Assembly (NCBI GenBank): GCA_963772965.1
Contig: CAVYZU010000011.1
Span: 248,001-312,000, forward strand
From: AP-15 sp963772965
GTDB taxonomy: Bacteria > Pseudomonadota > Alphaproteobacteria > ATCC43930 > CGMCC-115725
DNA length: 64,000 nt
Direction: 5' to 3'
Part shown: positions 46,645-55,960 of the stretch, piece by piece
How the letters are laid out: each line of letters starts with the position of its first letter
Position numbering within the stretch: position 1 is the stretch's first letter
The notes under the pieces: model-generated
Seen by the model: the letters and a program-made list of their open reading frames with translations, nothing else
The model's database searches: none
What the model was told of the DNA's origin: nothing
Translations under genes and position numbers: made by a program

Positions 46645-46770
46645 CGCTGCCTGATGTTCAGAGATTGACAGCCATGATCAAACCTGACGCGTGCAGAGCT
46701 TACCGAGGGGAAGGCTTACCACTGAAACAGCTGCCAATCGCAGCCGAAGGCACTTGTAAATCCCGATCCG

Positions 46771-48345
46771 TTAATGCGCTGTGGCAGGCGCGGCTTTGGG
46801 CGGCGTTACCTTGCGCAGCAGGGGTACCAGCAGGGTAGCGATGACGAACGCGACCATGATTGCGCGAAAGGCATCGGCATAGGCGAGGGTCGACGCCTCG
46901 CGGTAGGCCAGATGCCAAAGCTGCGACAATGCCGCCGCATGCCCGGCAACCGGCCCGCCAAGGGCGGCACCCCAGCGCTCGGCAAGGCGATGCAGTAATT
47001 GCTCCATTGCTCCGTTCGCCGGTGTCAGATGCGTCGCAATATCTAGAAAATGCGAATTGGTGCGATTGTTGAGGATCGCACCGCAGACCGCGATGCCGAC
47101 CGCGCCACCGAGATTGCGCATCATATTAAAGAGTCCACTGGCGTATTTGAGCCGCTCGGGCGGCAGGCTGCCAAGGCCGAGGGTCACGGCCGGCGCCACC
47201 GCGAATACCTGCGGGAAGCCGCGCAGCACCTGCGGGATCAGCAACTGGTCCCCACCCCAATCATGGGTGATAAAGCTGAACGACCACATCGCGGCGGCAA
47301 AGCTCGCCAGCCCAAACATCATCAGCCACCGGGTGTCAATCTTGCGGGCGAGCATCACATAGACTGGCACGCCGAGTAGCGAGGCGGCGCCAGTCGAAAA
47401 GATCGCGACCCCAGTCTGCCACGCGCTAAAGCCGCGGACATAGCCGAGAAACAACGGCGTCAAATAGATTGTCGAAAAGATGCCGACGCCGGTGACAAAG
47501 GATAGAAAGCACCCGAGCGAAAAATTCCGATTGCCGAGCGCCCGCAGATCGACGACCGGCTGAGCATAGGTCAGGCTGCGCGCGGCAAACAGGAGGCCAG
47601 TGATGCCGGCAATCCAGGCGCAGGCGGTGATTGTCCGATCTTCGAACCAGTTCCAGCGGGAGCCTTCCTCAAGCACGTATTCGAGATTACCAAGCGCCAG
47701 GGCCAGCAGGACGATACCGAGGTAGTCGGCACCCTTAAGCAGCGTCAAATCCGGGTGATCAATCTTGACCAGGACCGGCACTGTCGTCGCGACGATCAGA
47801 CCCGGCGCCAGGTTGATATAAAACAGCCAGCGCCAGTCGAGTGTGTCGGTAATCCAGCCGCCGATCACCGGACCCAGCGTCGGGGCCACCGACGCAATGG
47901 CGCCAACGACGGCCGCCGAATAGACCCGGCGCTGGCCCGGGAAATAATGAAAGGACGAAGTGAAAACCGTCGGGATCATCGAAGCGCCGAGCAGCCCTTG
48001 CAATGCGCGAAAGATGATCATGCTCTGAATATTCCACGCGATCCCGCACAGCAGGCTGGCGAGGGTGAAGCCTGCGGCAGACGCCGCGAACAGCCACCGC
48101 GTTGAGAAAACGCGCGTCAGCCAGCCGGACAGCGGGATCACGATGATCTCGGCGATCAGATAGGCGGTCTGCACCCAGCTGATCTGGTCTTGCGCTGCCG
48201 ACAGCCCGCCGCCGATGTCCTGCAAAGACGAGGCGACAATCTGGATGTCGAGCAACGCCACAAACATGCCGACGCACATCACCGCGAACGGAATGATGCT
48301 CGGCGGCGATGGCTGCGCGTTGGTTTGTGTGCTGGGCGGAATCAT
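46771..48345 (-). CDS. emrB: EmrB/QacA-type MFS drug transporter (DHA2)
   Basis: 524 residues with fourteen membrane helices. DIQIVASSLQDIGGGLSAAQ at helix 1, the motif GWLTRVFSTRWLF, and motif C GPVIGGWITDTLDWRW are typical of DHA2 transporters. It pairs with the adaptor EmrA to export hydrophobic toxins. Its start overlaps the emrA stop by 4 bases, and emrA in turn overlaps the HxlR regulator gene; all three are one operon. Confidence 0.92.
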   Translation of the reverse strand: MIPPSTQTNAQPSPPSIIPFAVMCVGMFVALLDIQIVASSLQDIGGGLSAAQDQISWVQTAYLIAEIIVIPLSGWLTRVFSTRWLFAASAAGFTLASLLCGIAWNIQSMIIFRALQGLLGASMIPTVFTSSFHYFPGQRRVYSAAVVGAIASVAPTLGPVIGGWITDTLDWRWLFYINLAPGLIVATTVPVLVKIDHPDLTLLKGADYLGIVLLALALGNLEYVLEEGSRWNWFEDRTITACAWIAGITGLLFAARSLTYAQPVVDLRALGNRNFSLGCFLSFVTGVGIFSTIYLTPLFLGYVRGFSAWQTGVAIFSTGAASLLGVPVYVMLARKIDTRWLMMFGLASFAAAMWSFSFITHDWGGDQLLIPQVLRGFPQVFAVAPAVTLGLGSLPPERLKYASGLFNMMRNLGGAVGIAVCGAILNNRTNSHFLDIATHLTPANGAMEQLLHRLAERWGAALGGPVAGHAAALSQLWHLAYREASTLAYADAFRAIMVAFVIATLLVPLLRKVTPPKAAPATAH

Positions 48346-49475
48346 TTCGCGGCTTCCGAGGATGAACGCGTGTCGACACTGACCGTGGTCGACAGCCCGG
48401 GGCGAAGCACCCCCAAAGTGCCGTCGCCGTCGTCGATAGCAATTCGCACCGGGACGCGCTGTACGATCTTGGTAAAGTTGCCGGTCGCATTTTCCGGCGG
48501 AATCACACTGAAAATGGCACCCGTTGCGGGAGCGAGGCTCAGCACCCGGCCGTTGAATGTGTGCCCTGGCAGCACGTCCGCGATAAAACTGGCCCGTTGC
48601 CCAGGCTGCATCCGCGCGAGCTCGTCTTCCTTGAAGTTGGCGTCAACCCATAGCGAGTGGGCCGGGATGATCGCCAGCAGCGCCGTGCCAACAGTTGTAT
48701 ATGCACCTATTTGCGCGGCGCGATTGCCGACATAGCCGTCGATCGGTGCGCGGATTTGGGTGTAGCTGAGGTCAAGCTGAGCCGTGCGCAAATCGGCCTG
48801 TGCCTGGGCCAGGCCCGCCTCGGTTTCGGCGATTTCGGTATCGATGACCGAGAGTTGCTGCTTTGCGGCGTCGAAACTCGCTTGGCCAGAGCGAACTATT
48901 GCTTCGGCTTTGCGATCTGCGGCAAACGCCTTCTGGTCGTTCTGCAACGAACCGAAGGTCGTCACCGCCAGCGCATGGTAGCGGGCGGCATCGACCCGCG
49001 CATAACCAGCCTCGGCCTGGTCGGCCGCGAGTTTGGCTTGCGCGTCCGCGATCATCGATTGCTGCAGCTCGTATTTCGCGTGCAGATTGGCGAGTGCGGC
49101 CGTCTGGTGCTGCACCACCGCCTCGGCATGCGCGAGATTGGCCTTGTAGTCGCGATCATCAAGCTGGATCAGCAATTGACCGGCTTTTACCAGCTGATTG
49201 TCGCCAACCAGGATCTTCGTAACAAAGCCGGCGACATGCGGCGACAGGGTCGTTACGTTGCCCCCGACATAGCCGTCGTCGGTAGTTTCGATAAAGCGCC
49301 CGGCCTCCCACCAGTTCCAGCCGTACCCGGCAACTGCCGCGGCGCCGAGCAGACCGAGTGCAGCGATGGCGTGGCGGGGATTTAGGTGAAAACGCCGCCG
49401 CGTGGCCGTGGCGCCGTGCAGGCCATCGGCCGCAATCTCCCGCGTCACACCGCGGTCGAGGGTTTCGCTGCTCAT
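48342..49475 (-). CDS. emrA: EmrA/HlyD-type membrane fusion protein
   Basis: 377 residues. One N-terminal membrane helix (AIAALGLLGAAAVAGYGWNW), then the biotinyl-lipoyl-like barrel-sandwich (TLSPHVAGFVTKILVGDNQL, VKAGQLLIQLDDRDY), a long coiled coil (residues 115-225) and the beta-barrel (LSYTQIRAPIDGYVGNRAAQ, PGLSTTVSVDTRSS). It is the periplasmic partner of EmrB. Both its ends overlap the neighbouring genes by 4 bases. Confidence 0.92.
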   Translation of the reverse strand: MSSETLDRGVTREIAADGLHGATATRRRFHLNPRHAIAALGLLGAAAVAGYGWNWWEAGRFIETTDDGYVGGNVTTLSPHVAGFVTKILVGDNQLVKAGQLLIQLDDRDYKANLAHAEAVVQHQTAALANLHAKYELQQSMIADAQAKLAADQAEAGYARVDAARYHALAVTTFGSLQNDQKAFAADRKAEAIVRSGQASFDAAKQQLSVIDTEIAETEAGLAQAQADLRTAQLDLSYTQIRAPIDGYVGNRAAQIGAYTTVGTALLAIIPAHSLWVDANFKEDELARMQPGQRASFIADVLPGHTFNGRVLSLAPATGAIFSVIPPENATGNFTKIVQRVPVRIAIDDGDGTLGVLRPGLSTTVSVDTRSSSEAAK

Positions 49476-49984
49476 GCGTCGCCTCCTTGGGCAAAGGGGC
49501 GATGCCCGCGCTCGGATAATCGCTGTCGCACGCCGTCATCCGCACCGGGTCCAGGAACGAGCAAAAAATCGGGGCCGGCGATCGGTTGGCCCGTTTGGCT
49601 ATCGACCAGCACTGGCTCGGCCACGGCACCGGTTCGTTGATTGAGAACCTGCACCGCCGCCCCCTCCGGGGCGAAATGGCGGGTACCCCAGGCGGACAAT
49701 GCCAGCAAGATAGGGTGGAAATCTCGCCCACGCTTGGTCAGGACATACTCGTCGCGCGGCGGATGGTTGCTGTAGCGACGGCGCTCCAACAGACCGGCTT
49801 CGACTAGCGCATTCAGCCGCCGGGTCAGGATGTTAGGAGCGACTCCGAGGCTTTTCTGAAACTCGTCGAACCGCCGCAGACCGTAAAAGGCGTCGCGCAG
49901 GATCAGGATTGACCACCACTCGCCGACCCGATCGAGGCTGCGGGCGATCGGGCATTTCATATTGCCGTAGCTCTTGTGCTGCAT
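49472..49984 (-). CDS. HxlR-family transcriptional regulator
   Basis: 170 residues. The winged-helix core reads CPIARSLDRVGEWWSILILR, then RRFDEFQKSLGVAPNILTRR and LVEAGLLERRRYSNHPPRDE, diagnostic of HxlR proteins; the conserved N-terminal Cys (KCPIA) is the thiol that some family members use to sense electrophiles. A C-terminal 60-residue extension follows. It leads the emrAB operon and most likely represses it, since a double palindromic operator (49992-50055) lies just upstream of its start. Confidence 0.9.
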   Translation of the reverse strand: MQHKSYGNMKCPIARSLDRVGEWWSILILRDAFYGLRRFDEFQKSLGVAPNILTRRLNALVEAGLLERRRYSNHPPRDEYVLTKRGRDFHPILLALSAWGTRHFAPEGAAVQVLNQRTGAVAEPVLVDSQTGQPIAGPDFLLVPGPGADDGVRQRLSERGHRPFAQGGDA

Positions 49985-49991
49985 CGGACAT

Positions 49992-50055
49992 CCCTGTCAC
50001 TTTCATGACGAAAGTAACGTCGGCGCAAGTGACTTTCAAGAGGAAAGTGACAGGG
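49992..50055. promoter_or_regulatory. Double palindromic operator upstream of HxlR-emrAB
   Basis: Two copies of ACTTTC-N5-GAAAGT, at 49999-50015 and 50032-50048, with centres 33 bases apart (three helical turns, same DNA face). They sit in a larger perfect inverted repeat: CCCTGTCACTTTC (49992-50004) and GAAAGTGACAGGG (50043-50055). It begins 8 bases upstream of the HxlR start codon, where a repressor would block the promoter. HxlR dimers bind such palindromes. Confidence 0.75.
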
Positions 50056-50118
50056 GATTGGGCGACCAAATGCGGTTGGCCGGCGCTTCTCTATGCCCGG
50101 AGACTTTCGGCGCGAGTT

Positions 50119-50865
50119 TTACGCAACCCGCAGCCATTCGGCGGGGATCGGCTGCGCCCGCTGGTCCCCTACCAGTTTTCTGCGACGCGCCTGTTCCTCG
50201 GGGCCGATCGAAGCAGGGTCTTCGCGGAACTCGGGACCCATCGCCATCGCCTTCTTGACGGCCGGGCGCTCGCCGATTTCCTCGAGCCAGCGTTTGACAT
50301 TCGGAAACTCGTCTATTTCGATCTTCCGGTTGGCCCAGCTCGAGGCCCACGGATAGCAGATCATGTCGGCGATCGTGTATTCGCCAGCGGCGAGATAACG
50401 CGTGTTGTGCAACCCCAAATTCATGACCCCGTAGATGCGATGCGCTTCATTGTCAAAGCGGCGGAGCGCGTATGAGAGATCGCCGTTGTTCCCGGCTGCG
50501 AGGGCGCGGTGAAAATGGCCTTGTTCACCCAACTTGGGACCCTGGTTGGCCAATTGCCAGCTGACCCACTGGGCGACATCGTAGCGGCCACGAGGATCGG
50601 ACGGCATAAACCGTCCCGTCTTCTCCGCCAGGTAGGTCATAATCGCCCCGGATTCGAAGATTGACATCGGCTCGCCGCCGCCCATCGGCTCGTCGTCGAC
50701 AATCGCCGGCATACGGCCGTTCGGCGAGATCTTTAGAAACTCGGGGGTGAGCTGGTCGCCGCGCCCGATGTTGATCGGCTTGATCGTATAGGGCAGCCCC
50801 AACTCATCGAGAAGGATGATGATCTTTTTGCCGTTCCCGGTCGGCCAGAAATAGAGGTCGATCAT
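50119..50865 (-). CDS. Glutathione S-transferase family protein
   Basis: 248 residues. N-terminal thioredoxin-like domain with LYFWPTGNGKKIIILLDELG, KISPNGRMPAIVD (cis-Pro) and SIFESGAIMTYLAEKTGRFM (the Glu-Ser glutathione pair), then the helical domain with GEYTIADMICYPW. YfcG/Ure2-like subgroup by its N-terminus and the RRIYGVMN-type segment. It conjugates or reduces with glutathione in the cytoplasm. An AAAGGAGAA site precedes the ATG. It ends 63 bases before the operator of the HxlR operon. Confidence 0.9.
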   Translation of the reverse strand: MIDLYFWPTGNGKKIIILLDELGLPYTIKPINIGRGDQLTPEFLKISPNGRMPAIVDDEPMGGGEPMSIFESGAIMTYLAEKTGRFMPSDPRGRYDVAQWVSWQLANQGPKLGEQGHFHRALAAGNNGDLSYALRRFDNEAHRIYGVMNLGLHNTRYLAAGEYTIADMICYPWASSWANRKIEIDEFPNVKRWLEEIGERPAVKKAMAMGPEFREDPASIGPEEQARRRKLVGDQRAQPIPAEWLRVA

Positions 50866-51091
50866 TGTGTTCTCCTTTTTCGAATTGGCGCCATTTCGTG
50901 CGGAGCCGTCGCCGGCGGCTCGCGATCATCCGATAACCAGCGCGTCTCGTCCAGATCAGCAATCGGTCGGCCGACCGGTCTAGCGTGTCGCCTCGCGGCA
51001 ATCACACCCGCGTGAGTATTCGCGAGGGCAGTTTCTCTGACTCCGAGCGTCGGCTATTTTGGGCCTCCGAAAAAAGGGCTGGGAGGCTTGC

Positions 51092-51961
51092 ATGGAAATC
51101 CTCGAAGACGCTTTGGGGGCGTCGGCGGCGCCCTCTGATTGGACCCGGCGCGGTTTTGTTATGACCTCGCTGATCGCCGGATTTGCACTCTCGGTGCGGC
51201 CGGTTTCGGCCGAGACAATCCATACCGACAGGACCGGGCTCGATGCGGGCGAGGTCAAAATCTCGGTTGCCGACGGATCGATCCCGGCTTATCGCGCCAT
51301 GCCCGACAAGGGCGGCCCCTTTCCCACTGTGCTGGTTGTCCAGGAGATTTTTGGCGTCCACGAGCACATCAAAGACCTCTGCCGGCGCCTGGCCAAGCTA
51401 GGCTATTACGCGATCGCGCCCGAGCTCTACGCGCGTCAGGGAAATCCTGCAGAGATCAGCGACATCAAGGAGCTCATCGCCAAGATCGTCTCCAAAGTCC
51501 CGGACGAGCAAGTCATGTCGGACCTCGACGCCACGGTGGTCTACGCAAAATCGACTGGGAAGGCGGATACTTCAAAGCTGGCGGTAACTGGGTTCTGCTG
51601 GGGCGGGCGGATCGCTTGGCTCTATGCCGCGCATCAGCCGGCGCTGAAAGCTGCGGCAGCGTGGTATGGGGTCGCCCGCGCGCATAGCGAGCTGACGCCG
51701 ACAAATCCGCTTGATGTGATCCCGGACCTCAAATGTTCGGTGCTGGCGCTCTATGGCGGCGCCGACAAGAACATCCCGCAGGAGCTGATCGACAAGCGCC
51801 AAGCCGCGTGCAAGGAAGCCGGCAAGACTTGCGATGCAATCGTCTATCCCGACGCGCCGCACGGCTTCAACGCCGACTATCGGCCGAGCTACCGCCCCGA
51901 GGCGGCGAAGGATGGCTGGGCGAAGATGCTGGCCTGGTTCAAGCAAAACGGCGCCGGCTGA
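51092..51961 (+). CDS. Dienelactone hydrolase family protein, Tat-exported
   Basis: 289 residues. A Tat signal (DWTRRGFVMTSLIAGFALS) is followed by the dienelactone hydrolase fold. The catalytic triad is visible: Cys in VTGFCWGGRIAW, Asp in YGGADKNIPQE, His in DAPHGFNADYRP. Conserved VVQEIFGVHEHIKDLCRRLA follows family practice. It opens dienelactones or related esters; being exported is not unusual in this family. A GGGAGGC site precedes the ATG at 51092 (a Met at 51059 is less likely). It lies next to the aromatic-oxidation cluster. Confidence 0.88.
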   Translation: MEILEDALGASAAPSDWTRRGFVMTSLIAGFALSVRPVSAETIHTDRTGLDAGEVKISVADGSIPAYRAMPDKGGPFPTVLVVQEIFGVHEHIKDLCRRLAKLGYYAIAPELYARQGNPAEISDIKELIAKIVSKVPDEQVMSDLDATVVYAKSTGKADTSKLAVTGFCWGGRIAWLYAAHQPALKAAAAWYGVARAHSELTPTNPLDVIPDLKCSVLALYGGADKNIPQELIDKRQAACKEAGKTCDAIVYPDAPHGFNADYRPSYRPEAAKDGWAKMLAWFKQNGAG

Positions 51962-51986
51962 AGCGCGGCTCGCACGAACTACCCGG

Positions 51987-52940
51987 CTATATCCGGGCGA
52001 GCACCGTCTCTTTGATGCGGCGCATGTCGGCGAGCGAGGCTTCGGCTTGCGGGCGCTCGAAATCGATGTCGATGGCGGATACGCCGAGATCGCGCAGCGC
52101 GCAGAAGTCGCCGGCTATGTCGTCGTCGCTGCCGGAAAACAGCCGGCGCTCGCCGTCGGACGCGGTGCGCGGTACTGCCTCCCCGTAGCGCTTGATGCGA
52201 TAGGTCAGCGCGATGGCGGCCGGATCGCGCCCGGCTTCCTCGGCGAAACGGCGCAATCGGGCAATACCAGCGCGATAGCGCGGGAGAGTGTCGAGCAGGT
52301 GGCGGTTGTTGCTGCCGATCGGATACCAGGCATCGCCGAGGCGCGCGGCGCGGCGCAATGCCGGCCCGCTCTCGCCGCCGACCCAGATCGGCGGACGCGG
52401 CTTTTGCACCGGCTTGGGCTCGAACAGCACGTCACCGAAATTGACCCAATCGCCGTGGTAGAGCGGGTCGTTCTCGGTCCACAATGTGCGAAAGGCGCGG
52501 ATATATTCGTCAGTCACCGCACCTCGCGCCGCGAAGGGGGTCACCGCGACCGCATCAAATTCGGCCTCGAGCCAGCCGGCGCCGACGCCCACCACAAGCC
52601 GCCCACCCGACAAGACGTCGATTGTCGCCAGCATCTTGGCCGCGAGCACCGCCGGCCGGTAAGGCACCACCATGACCGCTAGGACCAGACGGATGTGCCT
52701 CGTTTTGGCGGCGACAAAAGCAGCGGCGGTCAGCTGGTCGTAGCGCCGCTCCGGCCCTTCGGTAAAGAATTCGCCGCTTTCGGAATAGGGATACCCCGGC
52801 ACCTTCAAATTGGGCAGCACGATATGGTCGGTCAAAGTCAGATAATCGTAGCCGAGCGCCTCCCCCTCTTGTGCAATCCGGACGACCGAGCCGGGGCCCG
52901 ACATCGGACCTGAAATCGGCAGGTTGAACCCGATCTGCAT
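51987..52940 (-). CDS. LLM-class F420/FMN-dependent oxidoreductase
   Basis: 317 residues, bacterial luciferase-like TIM barrel. MQIGFNLPISGPMSGPGSVV at the start, YDYLTLTDHIVLPNLK, the VVGVGAGWLEAEFDAV segment and RPPIWVGGESGPALRRAARL at the flavin site. The LLM_F420-type spacing suggests F420 or FMN as cofactor, with the substrate unknown. It is the last gene of the minus-strand aromatic-oxidation cluster, 15 bases after the 68-residue protein gene. Confidence 0.85.
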   Translation of the reverse strand: MQIGFNLPISGPMSGPGSVVRIAQEGEALGYDYLTLTDHIVLPNLKVPGYPYSESGEFFTEGPERRYDQLTAAAFVAAKTRHIRLVLAVMVVPYRPAVLAAKMLATIDVLSGGRLVVGVGAGWLEAEFDAVAVTPFAARGAVTDEYIRAFRTLWTENDPLYHGDWVNFGDVLFEPKPVQKPRPPIWVGGESGPALRRAARLGDAWYPIGSNNRHLLDTLPRYRAGIARLRRFAEEAGRDPAAIALTYRIKRYGEAVPRTASDGERRLFSGSDDDIAGDFCALRDLGVSAIDIDFERPQAEASLADMRRIKETVLARI

Positions 52941-52955
52941 CCATTGGCGCCTTGC

Positions 52956-53162
52956 TCAAGCCGAGGGCCGGACTTCGGCGATGTCTTGCGCGAAAATCAT
53001 CTCTTCGCTGCCGACGACCGAGGCGTCGGCGGGCGAGCTGAGATAGCGCGCGAACACCCAAACTCCGTCGAGCGGGTTCGACACGATTTCGGCGACAGCG
53101 CCATCGACTAGCACGATCTGCATTCCCGGCGCCAGCTCGCGGGTATTGACGATCTCACTCAT
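52956..53162 (-). CDS. Small protein coupled to the Rieske oxygenase gene
   Basis: 68 residues, beta-rich (MQIVLVDGAVAEIVSNPLDG, VFARYLSSPA). It overlaps the Rieske oxygenase gene by ATGA and is 15 bases from the LLM gene. It is a conserved-looking small accessory protein that I do not recognise; it may help the oxygenase. No signal peptide or membrane segment. Confidence 0.6.
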   Translation of the reverse strand: MSEIVNTRELAPGMQIVLVDGAVAEIVSNPLDGVWVFARYLSSPADASVVGSEEMIFAQDIAEVRPSA

Positions 53163-54551
53163 TCGGCGGCCCGCACAAAACCCGGGGCGGCCCGGCGCCA
53201 GGTCGCAAGCTCATCCCAGCTCTCGGCTTCCATGAACTCGGCCCAGCGGCGGTAAAGGTTGCGCAGATTATGCTCGCTCGATTTGGCCTCGGTGATATCC
53301 ATGACCGTCCCAGGAAGGCGCAGCCCCTGATATTCGTAATCGGCGATCTCGAACCCTTGCCCCTGCTCGTAAGTATAAGGGTACCGGCGGGCGATAACGC
53401 CGCGGCTCGCGGCATGCGCGTAGTTCCAGTTTTCCATGTCGTCCTGCTCGGTCATGCCGGCCGGACCGGAATAGCGGATGTAGTAGTCGCGCAGGAAATC
53501 CTTGACCTGCTGCGGGGCAGCTTTATCGACAAAGTACCAGCGCCAGCACTCGGTCAGGTGGGCGCCGCGCGGGTGCCACACCGCGATCGTGCGCGGCTGG
53601 CGCGGATGCAGCGCGGTGTTCGGGAAAAGCTCGCCGGGACTGCCGATGACCCGGCCCCATTCGCCGTATTTACGCCGACGCTGTTGCTCGCAATGCGCGA
53701 AATACTCGGAGACGACCGGTAAATCGGCGTAAGCCGGAGGGGTCGGCTGGCCCTGCGGAAGCACGTAGACGCCGGTCTGGTGGCCGCGTTCGTAAAACGA
53801 GACCTGCAGGCGGCGCGCCATTTCGCGTTCGCGCATATCGCGGCGCCCGCTGCCCGACGGCCCGATGCCGGCGAGGTCAACCGAGCGGTGGCTAATGTTG
53901 TGATAGCTGTCACCGCAGAAATTCTCGGCCGGGAATTTCCAGTTGCATGGGATAAGCCATTTCTGCACGCCGCCGAGCACCTCGACACCGCTCTCGACGC
54001 CCTCCCACGTTTCCAATGTCAGATCGAGATAGCGCGCGAAATCGCCGAGATATTCACTGAATGACGGGGCCGCAGCGTCCCAGGTGGCAAAGATCGCGCC
54101 CTTGTAATTGCACAATTGCGCCACCTCGACCAGGCCCCATTGGCCGCGGTCGAGCTTCGAATGATAGGCCTCGCGGAAATACGGCACGCCGGCGAGCTTG
54201 CCGTCGGTGCCATAGCTCCAGCCGTGATAAGGGCAGGTAAAGACCGGCGTGTTGCCCTCGTCATAGCGGCACACCTTCATACCGCGATGCCGGCACGAGT
54301 TCAGGAACACGTGGATCTCATTGGTGCGGTCGCGGCACAGGATCACCGAACTCTTCGCCCATACCCGAGACAAAGAAATCGCCAGGGTTGGGGATCTGGC
54401 TTTCGTGGCCGACAAACAGCCAAGCGCGAGCAAACAGACGCTCCTGTTCCTGCGCATAGATCGCGTCATCGACAAAGATCTCGCGGCTGATCTGGCCCTT
54501 CGCCAAATCGACGAGCCCCTCGCGATATCCCGTTCCCATTGCGGCCGCCAT
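53159..54551 (-). pseudogene. Rieske ring-hydroxylating dioxygenase alpha subunit, one frameshift
   Basis: About 463 residues when repaired. N-part (REIFVDDAIYAQEQERLFAR, WLFVGHESQIPNPGDFFVS, GMGEE) is in one frame; the rest in another. Rieske cluster CRHRG and CPYHGWSYG; mononuclear iron site GDSYHNISHRS (Asp-x2-His-x4-His). The break is at 54348-54353, GAACTC on the plus strand (GAGTTC coding); GAGTC would give GEE-SVILCRD. The full catalytic domain is intact. Start 54551 has a GGAGGGCAG site. It pairs with the beta subunit at 55275. Confidence 0.85.
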
Positions 54552-54713
54552 TGCTGCCCTCCACTCTTGCTCGCTTGATGTTATTGCCGCTTAGAGGTGA
54601 TCGCGCCAGCCGCATTCCGAACCCGCAATAGTGAAACGTCGATCGGGAGATATTCCGGCTACTCGACTTGTAGCGAAGGCTGAATGCCCCGAGATCGCCG
54701 ACGGCGCTCCGCG

Positions 54714-55085
54714 TCAACTCAGGCCAGCCGTAATCCACCGCCGCGCCTCTGAAGCCTCGGCTGTCGGAAAGATGCGAACTTCGCCGGAAAGCAGAAAACG
54801 GAAGGCGTTGACCGCGAGCCGTATCCAATCGACATCGGTGACGACAGCGATCCGCTCCCAGCCGGAGAAATGCCCGAGCCCGACGCGCAAGTCCTCCCAA
54901 ACAGCACCGGCGTCCATGCCGGCAAAGTCCTGCCCGAGCTCGTAGTAGACGCGGACTTTGTTACGGCGGCCAAACGCCACCTGGATCGCGGGGATCAGCG
55001 TGTCTTCATAGTCCCGTCTGGTCACGCGCCCCTTGGCGATGACCGCAACGACGCCCTCCGGAAAGCCTTGCAACACCTCGATCAT
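54714..55085 (-). CDS. SpoIIAA-like (STAS-fold) protein
   Basis: 123 residues, a good match to SpoIIAA-like proteins: GVVAVIAKGRVTRRDYEDTL, then IPAIQVAFGRRNKVRVYYEL and FSGWERIAVVTDVDWIRLAV. Members have a STAS-like fold and may bind lipids. It lies between the two subunits of the dioxygenase in the cluster but has its own gaps (163 and 189 bases), so it may not be part of the same transcript. Confidence 0.7.
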   Translation of the reverse strand: MIEVLQGFPEGVVAVIAKGRVTRRDYEDTLIPAIQVAFGRRNKVRVYYELGQDFAGMDAGAVWEDLRVGLGHFSGWERIAVVTDVDWIRLAVNAFRFLLSGEVRIFPTAEASEARRWITAGLS

Positions 55086-55274
55086 GGTGTTCCCTTCCTC
55101 TCCCGGCCTCGGATACGATGACGGCTCGGCGATGAGAGGCTCACCGTTTCGACTCCGATCAGTGCCGATCTCGACTATTGAACGGCCGAGCGGAAGAAAG
55201 GATCGATGTCGGGCGGCGACGTACCCGGCGCGATGGCTCTGCTCTGCCGACCAGAACGCGCTGCGCCCTGTACG

Positions 55275-55820
55275 TTAAAAGAAAAAGGTTAGGTTTTTGG
55301 TTAGCAGCACGTTCTGGTCGAGGATGATCTTGCGGCGCGAGATTTGCCAACCGCTAGAGGCGCGGCGCAGCCGGTCCTCGCGTTTGCCGACGAGGATGTC
55401 GGTTTCGGTCTCGACCCGGTTACGGTAGATCAGAAATCGGCATTTGATCGCGACCTCGGCGGCGTCGGCTACCGACGGTGTGGCTTCGAGCAATTGCACA
55501 TTCGAGACGATGTGGGTGATGCGCGAGACCGGCTCCTCCGCCCAGTGAATCCCAGTCAGGATCTGCTTGACCCGGCGTTCGAGAGTCTCGCGGCCCTCGT
55601 CGAACCAGTTGATGTCATGGTCGGCGCGGGTGAATTCGCGCTGCTGCTCGCCGACCTTGACGTTGCGCCGCATCGGCATCCAGTAGCGGATGTCGTCGGC
55701 GATCAATGCCAGCCAGTCTTCGTAGCGCCGCTCGTCGAGGAGTTCCGCCTCGTGGTAGAGGAAGTCCTCGATTTCCTGCTTCAACAGCAGCCGCGCGAAC
55801 TGGTCGGATTGGCCGCTCAT
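55275..55820 (-). CDS. Aromatic-ring-hydroxylating dioxygenase beta subunit
   Basis: 181 residues of the SnoaL-like beta subunit family: EIEDFLYHEAELLDERRYED at the N-terminus and WLALIADDIRYWMPMRRNVK, ending in RKIILDQNVLLTKNLTFFF, both typical. It has a structural role with the Rieske alpha subunit (54551). Intact. It opens about 140 bases after the VOC gene stop. Confidence 0.88.
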   Translation of the reverse strand: MSGQSDQFARLLLKQEIEDFLYHEAELLDERRYEDWLALIADDIRYWMPMRRNVKVGEQQREFTRADHDINWFDEGRETLERRVKQILTGIHWAEEPVSRITHIVSNVQLLEATPSVADAAEVAIKCRFLIYRNRVETETDILVGKREDRLRRASSGWQISRRKIILDQNVLLTKNLTFFF

Positions 55821-55960
55821 CCGTCTCCCTCAATTTGTGTCTTGTCGCCCCCGCGGAAGCAGGTGCCCAGGTCTCACTCTCGGCCTCGGATCGCTGGCTC
55901 CTGGATACCCGCTTTCGCGGGAATGACGAATGACAGCGCCACCGGGTTCAAAGAACCTAG

